Made by a program: the position numbers and the translations under genes
Shown: one piece after another, positions 24,470-34,000 of the stretch
Layout of the letters: every line of letters starts with the position of its first letter
Position numbering within the stretch: position 1 is the stretch's first letter
Assembly (NCBI GenBank): GCA_963698265.1
Contig: CAVOQC010000002.1
Span: forward strand, 186,001-250,000
Source of the DNA: FEB-7 sp963698265
Lineage (GTDB): Bacteria > Pseudomonadota > Gammaproteobacteria > Burkholderiales > Usitatibacteraceae
Direction: 5' to 3'
Length of the DNA stretch: 64,000 nucleotides
The notes under the pieces: generated by a model
What the model was told of the DNA's origin: nothing
What the model saw: the letters and a program-made list of their open reading frames with translations, nothing else
Databases searched by the model: none

Positions 24470-26287
24470 ATGATCCCGCAGGATTTCATCCAGGCGCTCC
24501 TCGGGCGCGTCGACATCGTCGACGTGATCGACCGGCACGTGAGGCTCAAGAAGGCGGGGACCAACTTCAAGGCGTGCTGCCCGTTCCACAACGAGAAGAC
24601 GCCTTCGTTCAACGTGAGCCCCGCGAAGCAGTTCTACCATTGCTTCGGATGCGGCGCGCACGGCAATGCGATCGGATTCGTGATGGAGTATTCGGGCTTC
24701 ACCTACCCCGATGCGATCCGCGAACTCGCGCAGCAGGTCGGCATGGAGGTACCGGAGGTCCGCGGAGCCGCGGCCGGCCGGACGGCGCCCGCGCAGGTCC
24801 GAGGGCTCGTCGATCGCATGATGGAAGCGCTCAACTACTACCGGGGCGAACTCAAGAAATCTCCCGAGGCGATCGATTACCTCAAGCGACGCGGGCTGTC
24901 CGGCGAGATCGCGGCCCGCTACGGGATGGGATTCGCGCCCGAAGCCTGGCAGTCGCTCAAGGGCGTCTTTGCCGACTACGAATCCGACGAGGTGAAGGAA
25001 ACGGGCCTCGTCATCGATTCCGAGCCTGGCGACGCCACGAATGGCGAGCCGGCGCGCAAGTCGCGGCGCTACGACCGGTTCCGGGGGCGGGTCATGTTTC
25101 CCATCCTCGACTCGCGCGGCAACGTGATCGGTTTCGGTGGCCGCGTGGTCGGCGATGGCGAGCCCAAGTACCTGAATTCCCCCGAGACGCCGCTTTTCGA
25201 GAAGGGCCGGGAACTCTACGGCCTGTGGCAGGCGCGGCGCGCGATCCGCGATGCGAATCTCGCGGTCGTGGTCGAGGGCTACATGGATGTCGTGGCACTC
25301 GCCCAGCACGGCGTGGAGAATGCCGTGGCCACCCTCGGCACCGCGACGACGCCGATGCACGTGGCCAAGCTCCTCCGGCTGGTCGACAACGTGGCCTTCT
25401 GCTTCGACGGCGACAGCGCCGGGCGAAAGGCCGCCTGGAAGGCCCTCGAGGTGTCCCTTCCGGTTCTGGCGGACGGGAAATCCGTGGCCTTCCTCTTCCT
25501 GCCGGCGGAAGACGACCCCGATACGTTCGTGCGCCGCGAGGGAAAGGCAACATTCGTGGCTGCGCTCGAGAAAGCCGTGCCGCTCTCGCAGTTCCTGGTA
25601 TCGGAAATCGCCTCGAAAGTGGACATGCGCTCCGAAGAGGGCCGTGCGCGGTTCCTCGCGGTCGCGCGGCCCCTCGTGACCCAGATCGAGGCGCCCGCCC
25701 TGGGCGCCATGATCCGCAAGCGGCTCGCGGAGATGTCGGGGCTGGATGTCGAGCAGATCCCGGGACTCGGTCCGGTCCGGGGAACGGTGCGGCCCCGCCA
25801 TGGCCCCGGCCCCCGGGGAATTCGCCAGGCCCTGTCGGTCGAGACGCAGATCCTGCAGCGCGTACTTCGCAAACCCGATCTCGCCCGTTCGGTCGATGCC
25901 GAACTGGTCCCGGAGGGCTCCGGGGATGGGCGGGCGCTGCATGCGGTCCTCGCTTTCGTCCGGGAGGCCGAGCAAGGCCTCACACTGGGGCAGGTGATTG
26001 CCCACTTCGATGGCACGGAGCACGCATCCTTGCTCGACGCCGCCATTGGCGGCGGCAGCGTCCTGGACGAGGTCCCGGAGGCGGAACTGGACCTGGCTGC
26101 GGAACTCGCCGGGCTCCAGGACCGGCTCGGTCTCATGCACTCGGAGAGGCGCAAGGCCGAACTCGAGGTCCGCGCCCAGGAAGGCCCCCTTTCCCCCGCC
26201 GAGCAGGACGAACTGGCCGCACTCACCGCCCGCCAGGCAGCCGCCAAGGGAGTGAACTCCCAGCTCGAAAAGCCGCCTAAACGATGA
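24470..26287 (+). CDS. dnaG: DNA primase DnaG
   Basis: The 605-residue enzyme makes RNA primers for replication. The N-terminal CHC2 zinc finger is seen (CCPFHNEKTPSFNVSP, then YHCFGCGAHGNAIG). The TOPRIM domain has VVVEGYMDVVALAQHG and FCFDGDSAGRKAAWKA. The C-terminal DnaB-binding region is helical. The stop codon TGA forms part of an extended -10 element for rpoD. Confidence 0.96.
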   Translation: MIPQDFIQALLGRVDIVDVIDRHVRLKKAGTNFKACCPFHNEKTPSFNVSPAKQFYHCFGCGAHGNAIGFVMEYSGFTYPDAIRELAQQVGMEVPEVRGAAAGRTAPAQVRGLVDRMMEALNYYRGELKKSPEAIDYLKRRGLSGEIAARYGMGFAPEAWQSLKGVFADYESDEVKETGLVIDSEPGDATNGEPARKSRRYDRFRGRVMFPILDSRGNVIGFGGRVVGDGEPKYLNSPETPLFEKGRELYGLWQARRAIRDANLAVVVEGYMDVVALAQHGVENAVATLGTATTPMHVAKLLRLVDNVAFCFDGDSAGRKAAWKALEVSLPVLADGKSVAFLFLPAEDDPDTFVRREGKATFVAALEKAVPLSQFLVSEIASKVDMRSEEGRARFLAVARPLVTQIEAPALGAMIRKRLAEMSGLDVEQIPGLGPVRGTVRPRHGPGPRGIRQALSVETQILQRVLRKPDLARSVDAELVPEGSGDGRALHAVLAFVREAEQGLTLGQVIAHFDGTEHASLLDAAIGGGSVLDEVPEAELDLAAELAGLQDRLGLMHSERRKAELEVRAQEGPLSPAEQDELAALTARQAAAKGVNSQLEKPPKR

Positions 26288-26293
26288 TAAAAT
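26285..26293 (+). promoter_or_regulatory. Extended -10 promoter for rpoD overlapping the dnaG stop
   Basis: TGATAAAAT is a TGn extended -10 (TAAAAT) that begins at the dnaG stop codon. The start of transcription would be about 26300, with a leader near 37 nt before the rpoD GTG. It would let sigma-70 be expressed independently of rpsU and dnaG, as in other macromolecular synthesis operons. Confidence 0.5.
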
Positions 26294-26336
26294 AAGCGGT
26301 TTTTCCCACCCGCTTTGCCTATTTCCGGAGCTGCTC

Positions 26337-28244
<1,908 letters not shown>

Positions 28245-28297
28245 AGCGCCCGCTGTAACCGCGGGCGTTACAACCGCCGGCTTCCGGCGACCATTAC

Positions 28298-28329
28298 AAT
28301 GCCCGCTTCGCAGCGGGCATTTTCCTTTC
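28298..28329 (+). terminator. Rho-independent terminator after rpoD
   Basis: AATGCCCGCT (28298-28307) pairs with AGCGGGCATT (28312-28321) around TCGC, followed by TTCCTTTCC. It ends the macromolecular synthesis operon just before the tRNA gene. Confidence 0.8.
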
Positions 28330-28330
28330 C

Positions 28331-28407
<77 letters not shown>

Positions 28408-28464
28408 CCCTTCCCCCAGCCTGCCTTCCCAACCGCGCGCCGGTTGAACCACCCCCCCTTTCGG

Positions 28465-28505
28465 TTGATCAGTATCAAAAGGACGCCGGGGAGGGGGGGT
28501 ATTCT
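28465..28505 (+). promoter_or_regulatory. FNR-type site and class II promoter for the decaheme/MtrB genes
   Basis: TTGATCAGTATCAA at 28465-28478 matches the FNR/ANR consensus TTGAT-N4-ATCAA perfectly. A -10-like TATTCT lies at 28500-28505, which puts the site near -41 relative to a start at about 28512. This is the activator position. No -35 element is needed. The leader to the ATG at 28712 would be about 200 nt. The rest of the gap 28408-28711 holds a small hairpin (28642-28659) and no other gene I can support. Confidence 0.7.
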
Positions 28506-28641
28506 GCGCCGTAATCCCCATGGTGGGGCGGGGTGCGTGCAGCAGGCGCCGCAACCCTCGGTTTCGGTTCGAAGTGAAGGAAATGCAGCATCGGCAATCG
28601 GTGAGCAGGGCGCCCGCGGCAGTACGAGGGCAAGCTGCTTA

Positions 28642-28659
28642 CCCCGGCAGGCGCCGGGG
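28642..28659 (+). promoter_or_regulatory. Small stem-loop in the leader of the decaheme cytochrome mRNA
   Basis: CCCCGGC pairs with GCCGGGG around AGGC, 53 bases before the ATG. It does not cover the Shine-Dalgarno GGGAGG. It could stabilise the long leader. It does not match a riboswitch I can recognise. Confidence 0.35.
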
Positions 28660-28711
28660 AGCCGGTCCAGGTCAACGGAAGCGTCCGTACCCGGGCGCAT
28701 TGGGAGGCAAC

Positions 28712-29644
28712 ATGCATCATCGTCTCGCGGCAAAGCTGGTCACGGCTTGCGCACTGTCGCTCGCGTTCCTGTGGGCCGCTCCGGCCAGTGCACAGGGCGC
28801 CGAGCCCGTCTGCAACAAGTGCCACGAGGAGTCCCACGACTCCATCAAGGCGACCGCGCACGGCAACAAGAACGACGCCGCCGGGAAAATGTGCCAATCC
28901 TGTCACGGTGACGCGACCGAGCACGTCGCCGCCCGCGGCAAGAAGGCCCTTCCCAACAACAAGATGGTCAAGGCCACGACGCCTGAGCAGAAGTCCGAGG
29001 TGTGCCTGACCTGCCACGCGGGCAACCGCCAGCTCGCCTTCTGGGAGTCCGGCAAGCATGCCAAGAACGACGTCGCCTGCTCGAACTGCCACAGCATCCA
29101 CGGCAGGAACAAGGGCCCGTCGCCGGGGATCTTCACCACGACCAACCGGCCGATCGAGGCCGACATGTGCGGCTCGTGCCACAAGCAGGTGCGCACCGCC
29201 ACGATGAAGACCTCGCACCATCCGATCCAGGAGGGCAAGGTGAAGTGCTCCGACTGCCACAACCCGCACGGCGCGCTGAGCCAGGCGATGGTGAAGCACG
29301 AGAGCGTGAACCAGCAGTGCTTCTCCTGCCACGCCGACAAGCGCGGGCCCTATGTGTTCGGCCACCCGCCGGTCGAGGAAAACTGCCTCACCTGCCACAC
29401 GCCGCACGGCTCCTCCCACGGCAAGCTGCTTGCCGAGAAGGTTCCCAACGTGTGCCAGGACTGCCATGTCCAGGGCCGCCACCCGACCTCCTACTACGAC
29501 CAGAACGCGGGATGGATCCGGGCGGACGGGACGTCGCAGACGAACGCGAGCAACCGCCTCGTGTATCGCTCCTGCCTGAACTGCCACAACTCCGTCCACG
29601 GCTCGAACGCTCCGTCGAACCGCGGCCGCTACCTGATCCGCTAA
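28712..29644 (+). CDS. mtrA: Periplasmic decaheme c-type cytochrome, MtrA/MtoA/DmsE family
   Basis: The 310-residue protein has a signal peptide (LVTACALSLAFLWAAPASA) and exactly ten CxxCH heme-binding motifs, from VCNKCH (residue ~32) to SCLNCH (~285): VCNKCH, MCQSCH, VCLTCH, ACSNCH, MCGSCH, KCSDCH, QCFSCH, NCLTCH, VCQDCH and SCLNCH. Length and heme count match MtrA, MtoA and DmsE. Members plug into an MtrB-type barrel and carry electrons across the outer membrane, outward in metal reduction or inward in Fe(II) oxidation. The direction here is unknown. GGGAGG precedes the ATG. Confidence 0.92.
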   Translation: MHHRLAAKLVTACALSLAFLWAAPASAQGAEPVCNKCHEESHDSIKATAHGNKNDAAGKMCQSCHGDATEHVAARGKKALPNNKMVKATTPEQKSEVCLTCHAGNRQLAFWESGKHAKNDVACSNCHSIHGRNKGPSPGIFTTTNRPIEADMCGSCHKQVRTATMKTSHHPIQEGKVKCSDCHNPHGALSQAMVKHESVNQQCFSCHADKRGPYVFGHPPVEENCLTCHTPHGSSHGKLLAEKVPNVCQDCHVQGRHPTSYYDQNAGWIRADGTSQTNASNRLVYRSCLNCHNSVHGSNAPSNRGRYLIR

Positions 29645-29657
29645 GGGGATGACGATC

Positions 29658-31751
29658 ATGAAACAGAAGCTCATTGCAGTCCTGATCGCGAACCTGTTCA
29701 TCGCGGCACCGGTCTTCGCCCAGTCCGACTTCTCGCTCAACGGGTCGGTCAGCGTCGGCGCCATCAACGTCGGCGACAAGGACGCCGCCGACGCCTCCAA
29801 GCTGAACGAGTTCCGCGACCTCTCCAACGGCGGCCTCCTCGGCTTCGACATCTCCGGGCGCGGCAGCCGCTACTGGATGGATCTCTTCGGCGAGAACATC
29901 GGCCGGGACGACCATTTCGTGAATCTGCGCGGCGGCATGTACGACGTCTTCAAGTACCGCCTGTACACCGACCAGTTGAAGCACAACTTCCTGTTCGGCG
30001 GACGCACGCCCTACGCCAACGCCGGAAGCGCGAACATCATGGCGACGCTGCCGTCGCTCAACCCGGCGGTGTGGAACACCATCGACATCGGCTACAAGCG
30101 CCGCGACGACGGCGGGTTCTTCGAGTTCCAGGGCGCCTCGCCGTGGTACTTCCGCGTCGACGGCAACCAGGTCACGCAGAGCGGCACCAAGCTCGGCGCG
30201 TCCTCCCAGGGCTTGAGCCCGGGCAACGGCCAGATCGACATCGCGTTCCCGACGGAGTACACGACGCGCAACGCCACCGTCGAGGGCGGCTACAGTTCCA
30301 AGAAGATGCACTTCGCGGTGTCCTGGATGACCAGCAAGTTCGAGAACGACAACAAGTTCGTCGACTGGAACAACGGCTTCTACCTGGGCCAGGACCGGAC
30401 TTACCTGGAGGCCGACAACAAGTACTCGCGCCTGGCCGCCAACGCGACCATCCGCCAGTTGCCGCTCAACTCGACACTCGCGCTGCGCTTCACGGACGAC
30501 GAGATGAAGAGCAACACGAGCCTGGGCACCACGGTGCTGGGCGCGGCGGGCGCGATCCAGACGACGCTGCCCAATACGCCGACCTACGACGGCAAGGTCG
30601 AGCATACGACCTACACGCTGGCGCTCGCCTCGGCGCCGATGCGCAATCTCGACACGCGCCTCTTCGTGAACCGCTGGAAGCGCGACGACAAGTCGACTCA
30701 CCTCGTGTTCACCGGCACCGCCTCCGGCGGCGATCCGTACATGAACGAGCCGATGTCCATCGACAAGAAGAACTGGGGCTTCGACGCGTTCTACCGCCTG
30801 AACCGGCAGAACCGCCTGGGCGTGGGCTACGACGAGCTCGACCTCGAGCGCCACCGCGCCGACTTCGACCGGACCGAGGACAAGAAGTGGTTCGTCGAGT
30901 GGAAGACGAGCATGATCGACAGCGTCTCGGCGCGCCTGAAGTACACCGATCTCAAGCGCACGGCGAACTTCCTGCACGGCAACGACGGCGCGAACACTGG
31001 CGACGTGCTGTACTGGAACCGCTTCCTGCGCTCCTTCGACGCGGCGGATTCCGACCAGAAGTCGTGGAAGGCGACGATCGACTTCACGCCCGCGGAGTTC
31101 CTCGACGTGTCTCTCGAGGCCACCTCCAAGAAGATCGACTACACGAAGACGGTCCTCGGCCGCCTGAGCGACGACCGCAGCGAGATCTACGGCAGCGTCT
31201 CCTACGGCAACCCCGAAAGCGCGCGCTGGACCGTCTTCGGCGACGTCGAGCGGGTGAAGTACGTCTCCCGCCACATGGTCATCCCGTTCGGCTCCACGGC
31301 CATCGGCACCTACGACCCGTTCGCCGCCCCGTCCTCCTCGAAGTACAACTGGGAAGGCACCATCAAGGACAAGAACTGGGCGTTCGGCGTGGCCCTCGAC
31401 CTGCCGGCCACCGAGAAGCTGATGGTCAAGGCCTCCGTCGTGTACTACAAGTCGGACGGCTCGGTCGACTTCGACAGCAACCGCGTGGGTTCGGGGCCGG
31501 AAGCGATGTCCAACTACGACGACGCGAAGCGCACTTCCTTCAACCTGAAGGGCGTGTACAGGTTCAGCAAGGCGCTCACGCTCACGGCGGGCTATGCCTA
31601 CGAGAAGTTCGACCGCCAGGACGTGCAGACCGACGGCTTCCAGTACGTGATCCCGGGCAACAGCGGAGCCAACAGCTACTTCATGGGCTACCTGGCCAAT
31701 CCGGTTTACAAGGCCAGTATCGTCTACGGCCTAGTGTCCTGGAACTTCTAG
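29658..31751 (+). CDS. mtrB: MtrB/PioB family outer-membrane porin of a decaheme conduit
   Basis: The 697-residue protein has a signal peptide (LIAVLIANLFIAAPVFA, cut before QSDFS) and a large beta-barrel ending in aromatic NF (IVYGLVSWNF). Family members wrap the decaheme cytochrome to make a transmembrane wire. I see no cysteine anywhere, so the N-terminal CxxC reported in Shewanella MtrB is absent, as in PioB/MtoB-like forms. ATG 29658 is preferred over 29649 because AGGGG lies nine bases before it. It starts 13 bp after mtrA and ends at a strong terminator. No outer-surface cytochrome (MtrC) or CymA gene is adjacent. Confidence 0.9.
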   Translation: MKQKLIAVLIANLFIAAPVFAQSDFSLNGSVSVGAINVGDKDAADASKLNEFRDLSNGGLLGFDISGRGSRYWMDLFGENIGRDDHFVNLRGGMYDVFKYRLYTDQLKHNFLFGGRTPYANAGSANIMATLPSLNPAVWNTIDIGYKRRDDGGFFEFQGASPWYFRVDGNQVTQSGTKLGASSQGLSPGNGQIDIAFPTEYTTRNATVEGGYSSKKMHFAVSWMTSKFENDNKFVDWNNGFYLGQDRTYLEADNKYSRLAANATIRQLPLNSTLALRFTDDEMKSNTSLGTTVLGAAGAIQTTLPNTPTYDGKVEHTTYTLALASAPMRNLDTRLFVNRWKRDDKSTHLVFTGTASGGDPYMNEPMSIDKKNWGFDAFYRLNRQNRLGVGYDELDLERHRADFDRTEDKKWFVEWKTSMIDSVSARLKYTDLKRTANFLHGNDGANTGDVLYWNRFLRSFDAADSDQKSWKATIDFTPAEFLDVSLEATSKKIDYTKTVLGRLSDDRSEIYGSVSYGNPESARWTVFGDVERVKYVSRHMVIPFGSTAIGTYDPFAAPSSSKYNWEGTIKDKNWAFGVALDLPATEKLMVKASVVYYKSDGSVDFDSNRVGSGPEAMSNYDDAKRTSFNLKGVYRFSKALTLTAGYAYEKFDRQDVQTDGFQYVIPGNSGANSYFMGYLANPVYKASIVYGLVSWNF

Positions 31752-31772
31752 CAGGACCAAAGTAGCGCCTCT

Positions 31773-31803
31773 AAAGGCCGCGCCTCCGGGCGCGGCCTTT
31801 TTC
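31773..31803 (+). terminator. Rho-independent terminator after mtrB
   Basis: AAAGGCCGCGCC (31773-31784) pairs perfectly with GGCGCGGCCTTT (31789-31800) around TCCG, followed by TTCC after the stem's own Ts. It separates the porin-cytochrome genes from the kinase gene. Confidence 0.85.
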
Positions 31804-31822
31804 CTTGCGCGGGCGCCTCTCG

Positions 31823-31828
31823 TATGAT
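31823..31828 (+). promoter_or_regulatory. -10-like element directly before the kinase start
   Basis: TATGAT lies seven bases before ATG 31835. If it is a -10, transcription would begin at or next to the A of the start codon, giving a leaderless mRNA. No convincing -35 or Shine-Dalgarno is seen. Confidence 0.35.
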
Positions 31829-31834
31829 GGGCCC

Positions 31835-34000
31835 ATGGCCACCCACGAGCCCGTGCCCGCGCTGCGCAAGATCCCGGACGACATGCCGGCGCTCCTGCGC
31901 CCCCCCGGCGCCATGCCCGGGGAAGAGGCGCGCGAGCGCTTCTGGAACCTGGTCGGGATCATGGTCATCGTCGCGATCTCGCTCGCGGCCATGGGCTGGT
32001 GGTCCTACGCCCAGGTGCGCGGCTCGCTCCGGGACCTGCGCGCCGCGGGCCTCGCAGCACTCCTCGAGAGCGAGTCCGAGGCGCTCACCATCTGGATCGG
32101 CGAGAAGAAACGCGCCGCCGAGCGCTGGGCCGCCGAGGAGCCGGTGCAGCGCGAGGCCGCCGCGCTCGTGCGCCTGGCCGAGTCGGGCATGGATGCCGCC
32201 TCCGTTTGCCGCTCGCCGGCGCGCCAGAAACTGCTTGCAAAGATCGCACCCTTCGTGGCCCTCGAGGAGGCGGTGGCCGTCAACCTCATCGGGCGCAACG
32301 GCGCCATCATCGCGGCACTGAACGACGCCTATTGCGGGCTCTCGATTTCGGAGTCGGATTTCGCCGCGCGGCTCAAGCCCGTCTTCGAGGGGCGCACCGT
32401 GTTCGTGAGGCCCTTCGAAGAACGCGAGCGCGTGGGCGAATCTGCCGGCCTGCCTTTCGATCGCCCCCTGGTGTGGGTGGAGACCCCGATCCGCAACGCG
32501 GCCGGGGAGGTGATCGCCGCGCTGGGCTTCGGGCGCCTGGCCGATTCGCGCTTCGGCTCGCTCCTCACCCTGAGTTCCACGAAGTCCTCGCGCGAGGCCT
32601 ACGCCTTCGACAGCCACGGGATGATGCTCACGCAGAGCCGCTATCTCGGGGACCTTCGGGTCGCGGGGCTGGTGGCGGCCGGGGACTCCGGGATTTTGCG
32701 CATACCCGTCCGCGACCCCGGCGGCGACATCGTGGCCGGATTCCGCCCTGCGAGGCCCCCGGGCGAGTGGCCGCTCACGGCCCTGGCGGAAGCCGCGCTG
32801 CGGGCCCCCGCCACCGGCGGCCCCTTCGAGGGTGCAATCCTGGAGCCCTACCGCAGCTATCGCGGCGCCGAAGTGATCGGCGCCTGGCGCTGGCTTCGTG
32901 AGAAGGAGGTGGTCATCGCCGTCGAAATCGAGGAGGCGGAGGCGTATGCGCCCCTGAAGTACGTGGAGATCGCGTTCTCCACGCTGCTCGCCTTCTTCGC
33001 GGTGGCACTTGTCGCCGCGATGTCGTCTTCGGTCTGGGCCGTGCGGCTGAAACTGCGCGAGGCGCGCCGCGTGGGGCCCTACACGCTCGAGCGCGAGATC
33101 GGCGAGGGCGGCATCAGCCACGTCTACCTCGCCCGCCATTCGCACCTGAAGCGCCCCGTGGCCGTGAAGGTGCTCAAGGCGGCGCTCGCCAGCGACGAGG
33201 CGGTGACGCGCTTCGAGCGCGAGGTGCAGCTCTGCAGCCGGCTCTCGCACCCCAACACCATCGAGATCTACGACTACGGGCGCACGCGCGAGGGCGCCTT
33301 CTACTACGCCATGGAGTACCTGGACGGGGTGTCGCTCGAGGACCTGGTGGGAAAGGAGGGCCGGCTGCCGGTGGCCCGCGCCGTGCACGTGCTCAGGCAG
33401 GTCTGCGGCTCGCTCAAGGAAGCGCACGACCACGGGCTGGTGCACCGCGACGTGAAGCCCCACAACCTCATGCTCTGCCGTCATGGCGGCGAACACGACG
33501 TCGTGAAGGTGCTCGATTTCGGCCTCGTGAAGGAGCTGGAGAATCCGCACACGCGCGACATCACGCAGTTCGCCCGCGTGCTGGGAACCCCGCTATACAT
33601 GGCGCCGGAACGCCTGCGCAACCCGGCCGACGCCGATGCCCGCGCAGACATCTACGCGCTGGGCGCCGTGGCGTTCTTCGTGCTCACGGGCCGGCGCGTC
33701 TTCGAGACGCAGAGCGACCACGACCTCGTCTACCAGGTGCTGAACGTCGAGGCACCTTCGATTGCGCGAAGCGGGGCGGGGGACGCACCGGCCGCCCTCG
33801 ATGCGCTCGTGTCACGATGCCTCGCCAAGGACCGCGAAGCGCGGCCGGGTTCGATCGGGGAGGTTGCCGCCGTTCTGGCGGAGGTGGCGCGCGGCCAGCC
33901 GTGGCGGGAGGACGAGGCCCGGCAGTGGTGGGCCCTTCGCGACCGGGCGCAGGAGCCCGGGGCGAGCGAGACTTCCGACGTCAAGGCAGCGCGCACATGA
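31835..34000 (+). CDS. Membrane Ser/Thr protein kinase with periplasmic sensor region
   Basis: The 721-residue protein has two membrane segments (about 38-58 and 376-402) that flank a roughly 315-residue periplasmic region resembling a double-Cache-type sensor (VETPIRNAAGEVIAALGFG). The cytoplasmic kinase domain begins near 413 with the glycine loop IGEGGISHVYL; VAVKVLK holds the ATP lysine, HRDVKPHN the catalytic loop (~536), and DFGLVKE follows. This topology, sensor first and kinase last, is opposite to PknB-type kinases. It follows the porin-cytochrome genes but is cut off from them by a terminator. Its 3' end overlaps the convergent hydrolase by 20 bp. Confidence 0.88.
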   Translation: MATHEPVPALRKIPDDMPALLRPPGAMPGEEARERFWNLVGIMVIVAISLAAMGWWSYAQVRGSLRDLRAAGLAALLESESEALTIWIGEKKRAAERWAAEEPVQREAAALVRLAESGMDAASVCRSPARQKLLAKIAPFVALEEAVAVNLIGRNGAIIAALNDAYCGLSISESDFAARLKPVFEGRTVFVRPFEERERVGESAGLPFDRPLVWVETPIRNAAGEVIAALGFGRLADSRFGSLLTLSSTKSSREAYAFDSHGMMLTQSRYLGDLRVAGLVAAGDSGILRIPVRDPGGDIVAGFRPARPPGEWPLTALAEAALRAPATGGPFEGAILEPYRSYRGAEVIGAWRWLREKEVVIAVEIEEAEAYAPLKYVEIAFSTLLAFFAVALVAAMSSSVWAVRLKLREARRVGPYTLEREIGEGGISHVYLARHSHLKRPVAVKVLKAALASDEAVTRFEREVQLCSRLSHPNTIEIYDYGRTREGAFYYAMEYLDGVSLEDLVGKEGRLPVARAVHVLRQVCGSLKEAHDHGLVHRDVKPHNLMLCRHGGEHDVVKVLDFGLVKELENPHTRDITQFARVLGTPLYMAPERLRNPADADARADIYALGAVAFFVLTGRRVFETQSDHDLVYQVLNVEAPSIARSGAGDAPAALDALVSRCLAKDREARPGSIGEVAAVLAEVARGQPWREDEARQWWALRDRAQEPGASETSDVKAART

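Noticed and set aside
28512..28711. Possible GEMM-type (cyclic dinucleotide) riboswitch in the long leader of the decaheme gene
   Set aside because: Such riboswitches precede multiheme cytochrome genes in Geobacter, but the conserved GEMM core (such as GCAAAGCC) is absent here.
29388..31274. Long leftward open frame antisense to mtrB
   Set aside because: It mirrors the codon pattern of mtrB and has no credible domain.
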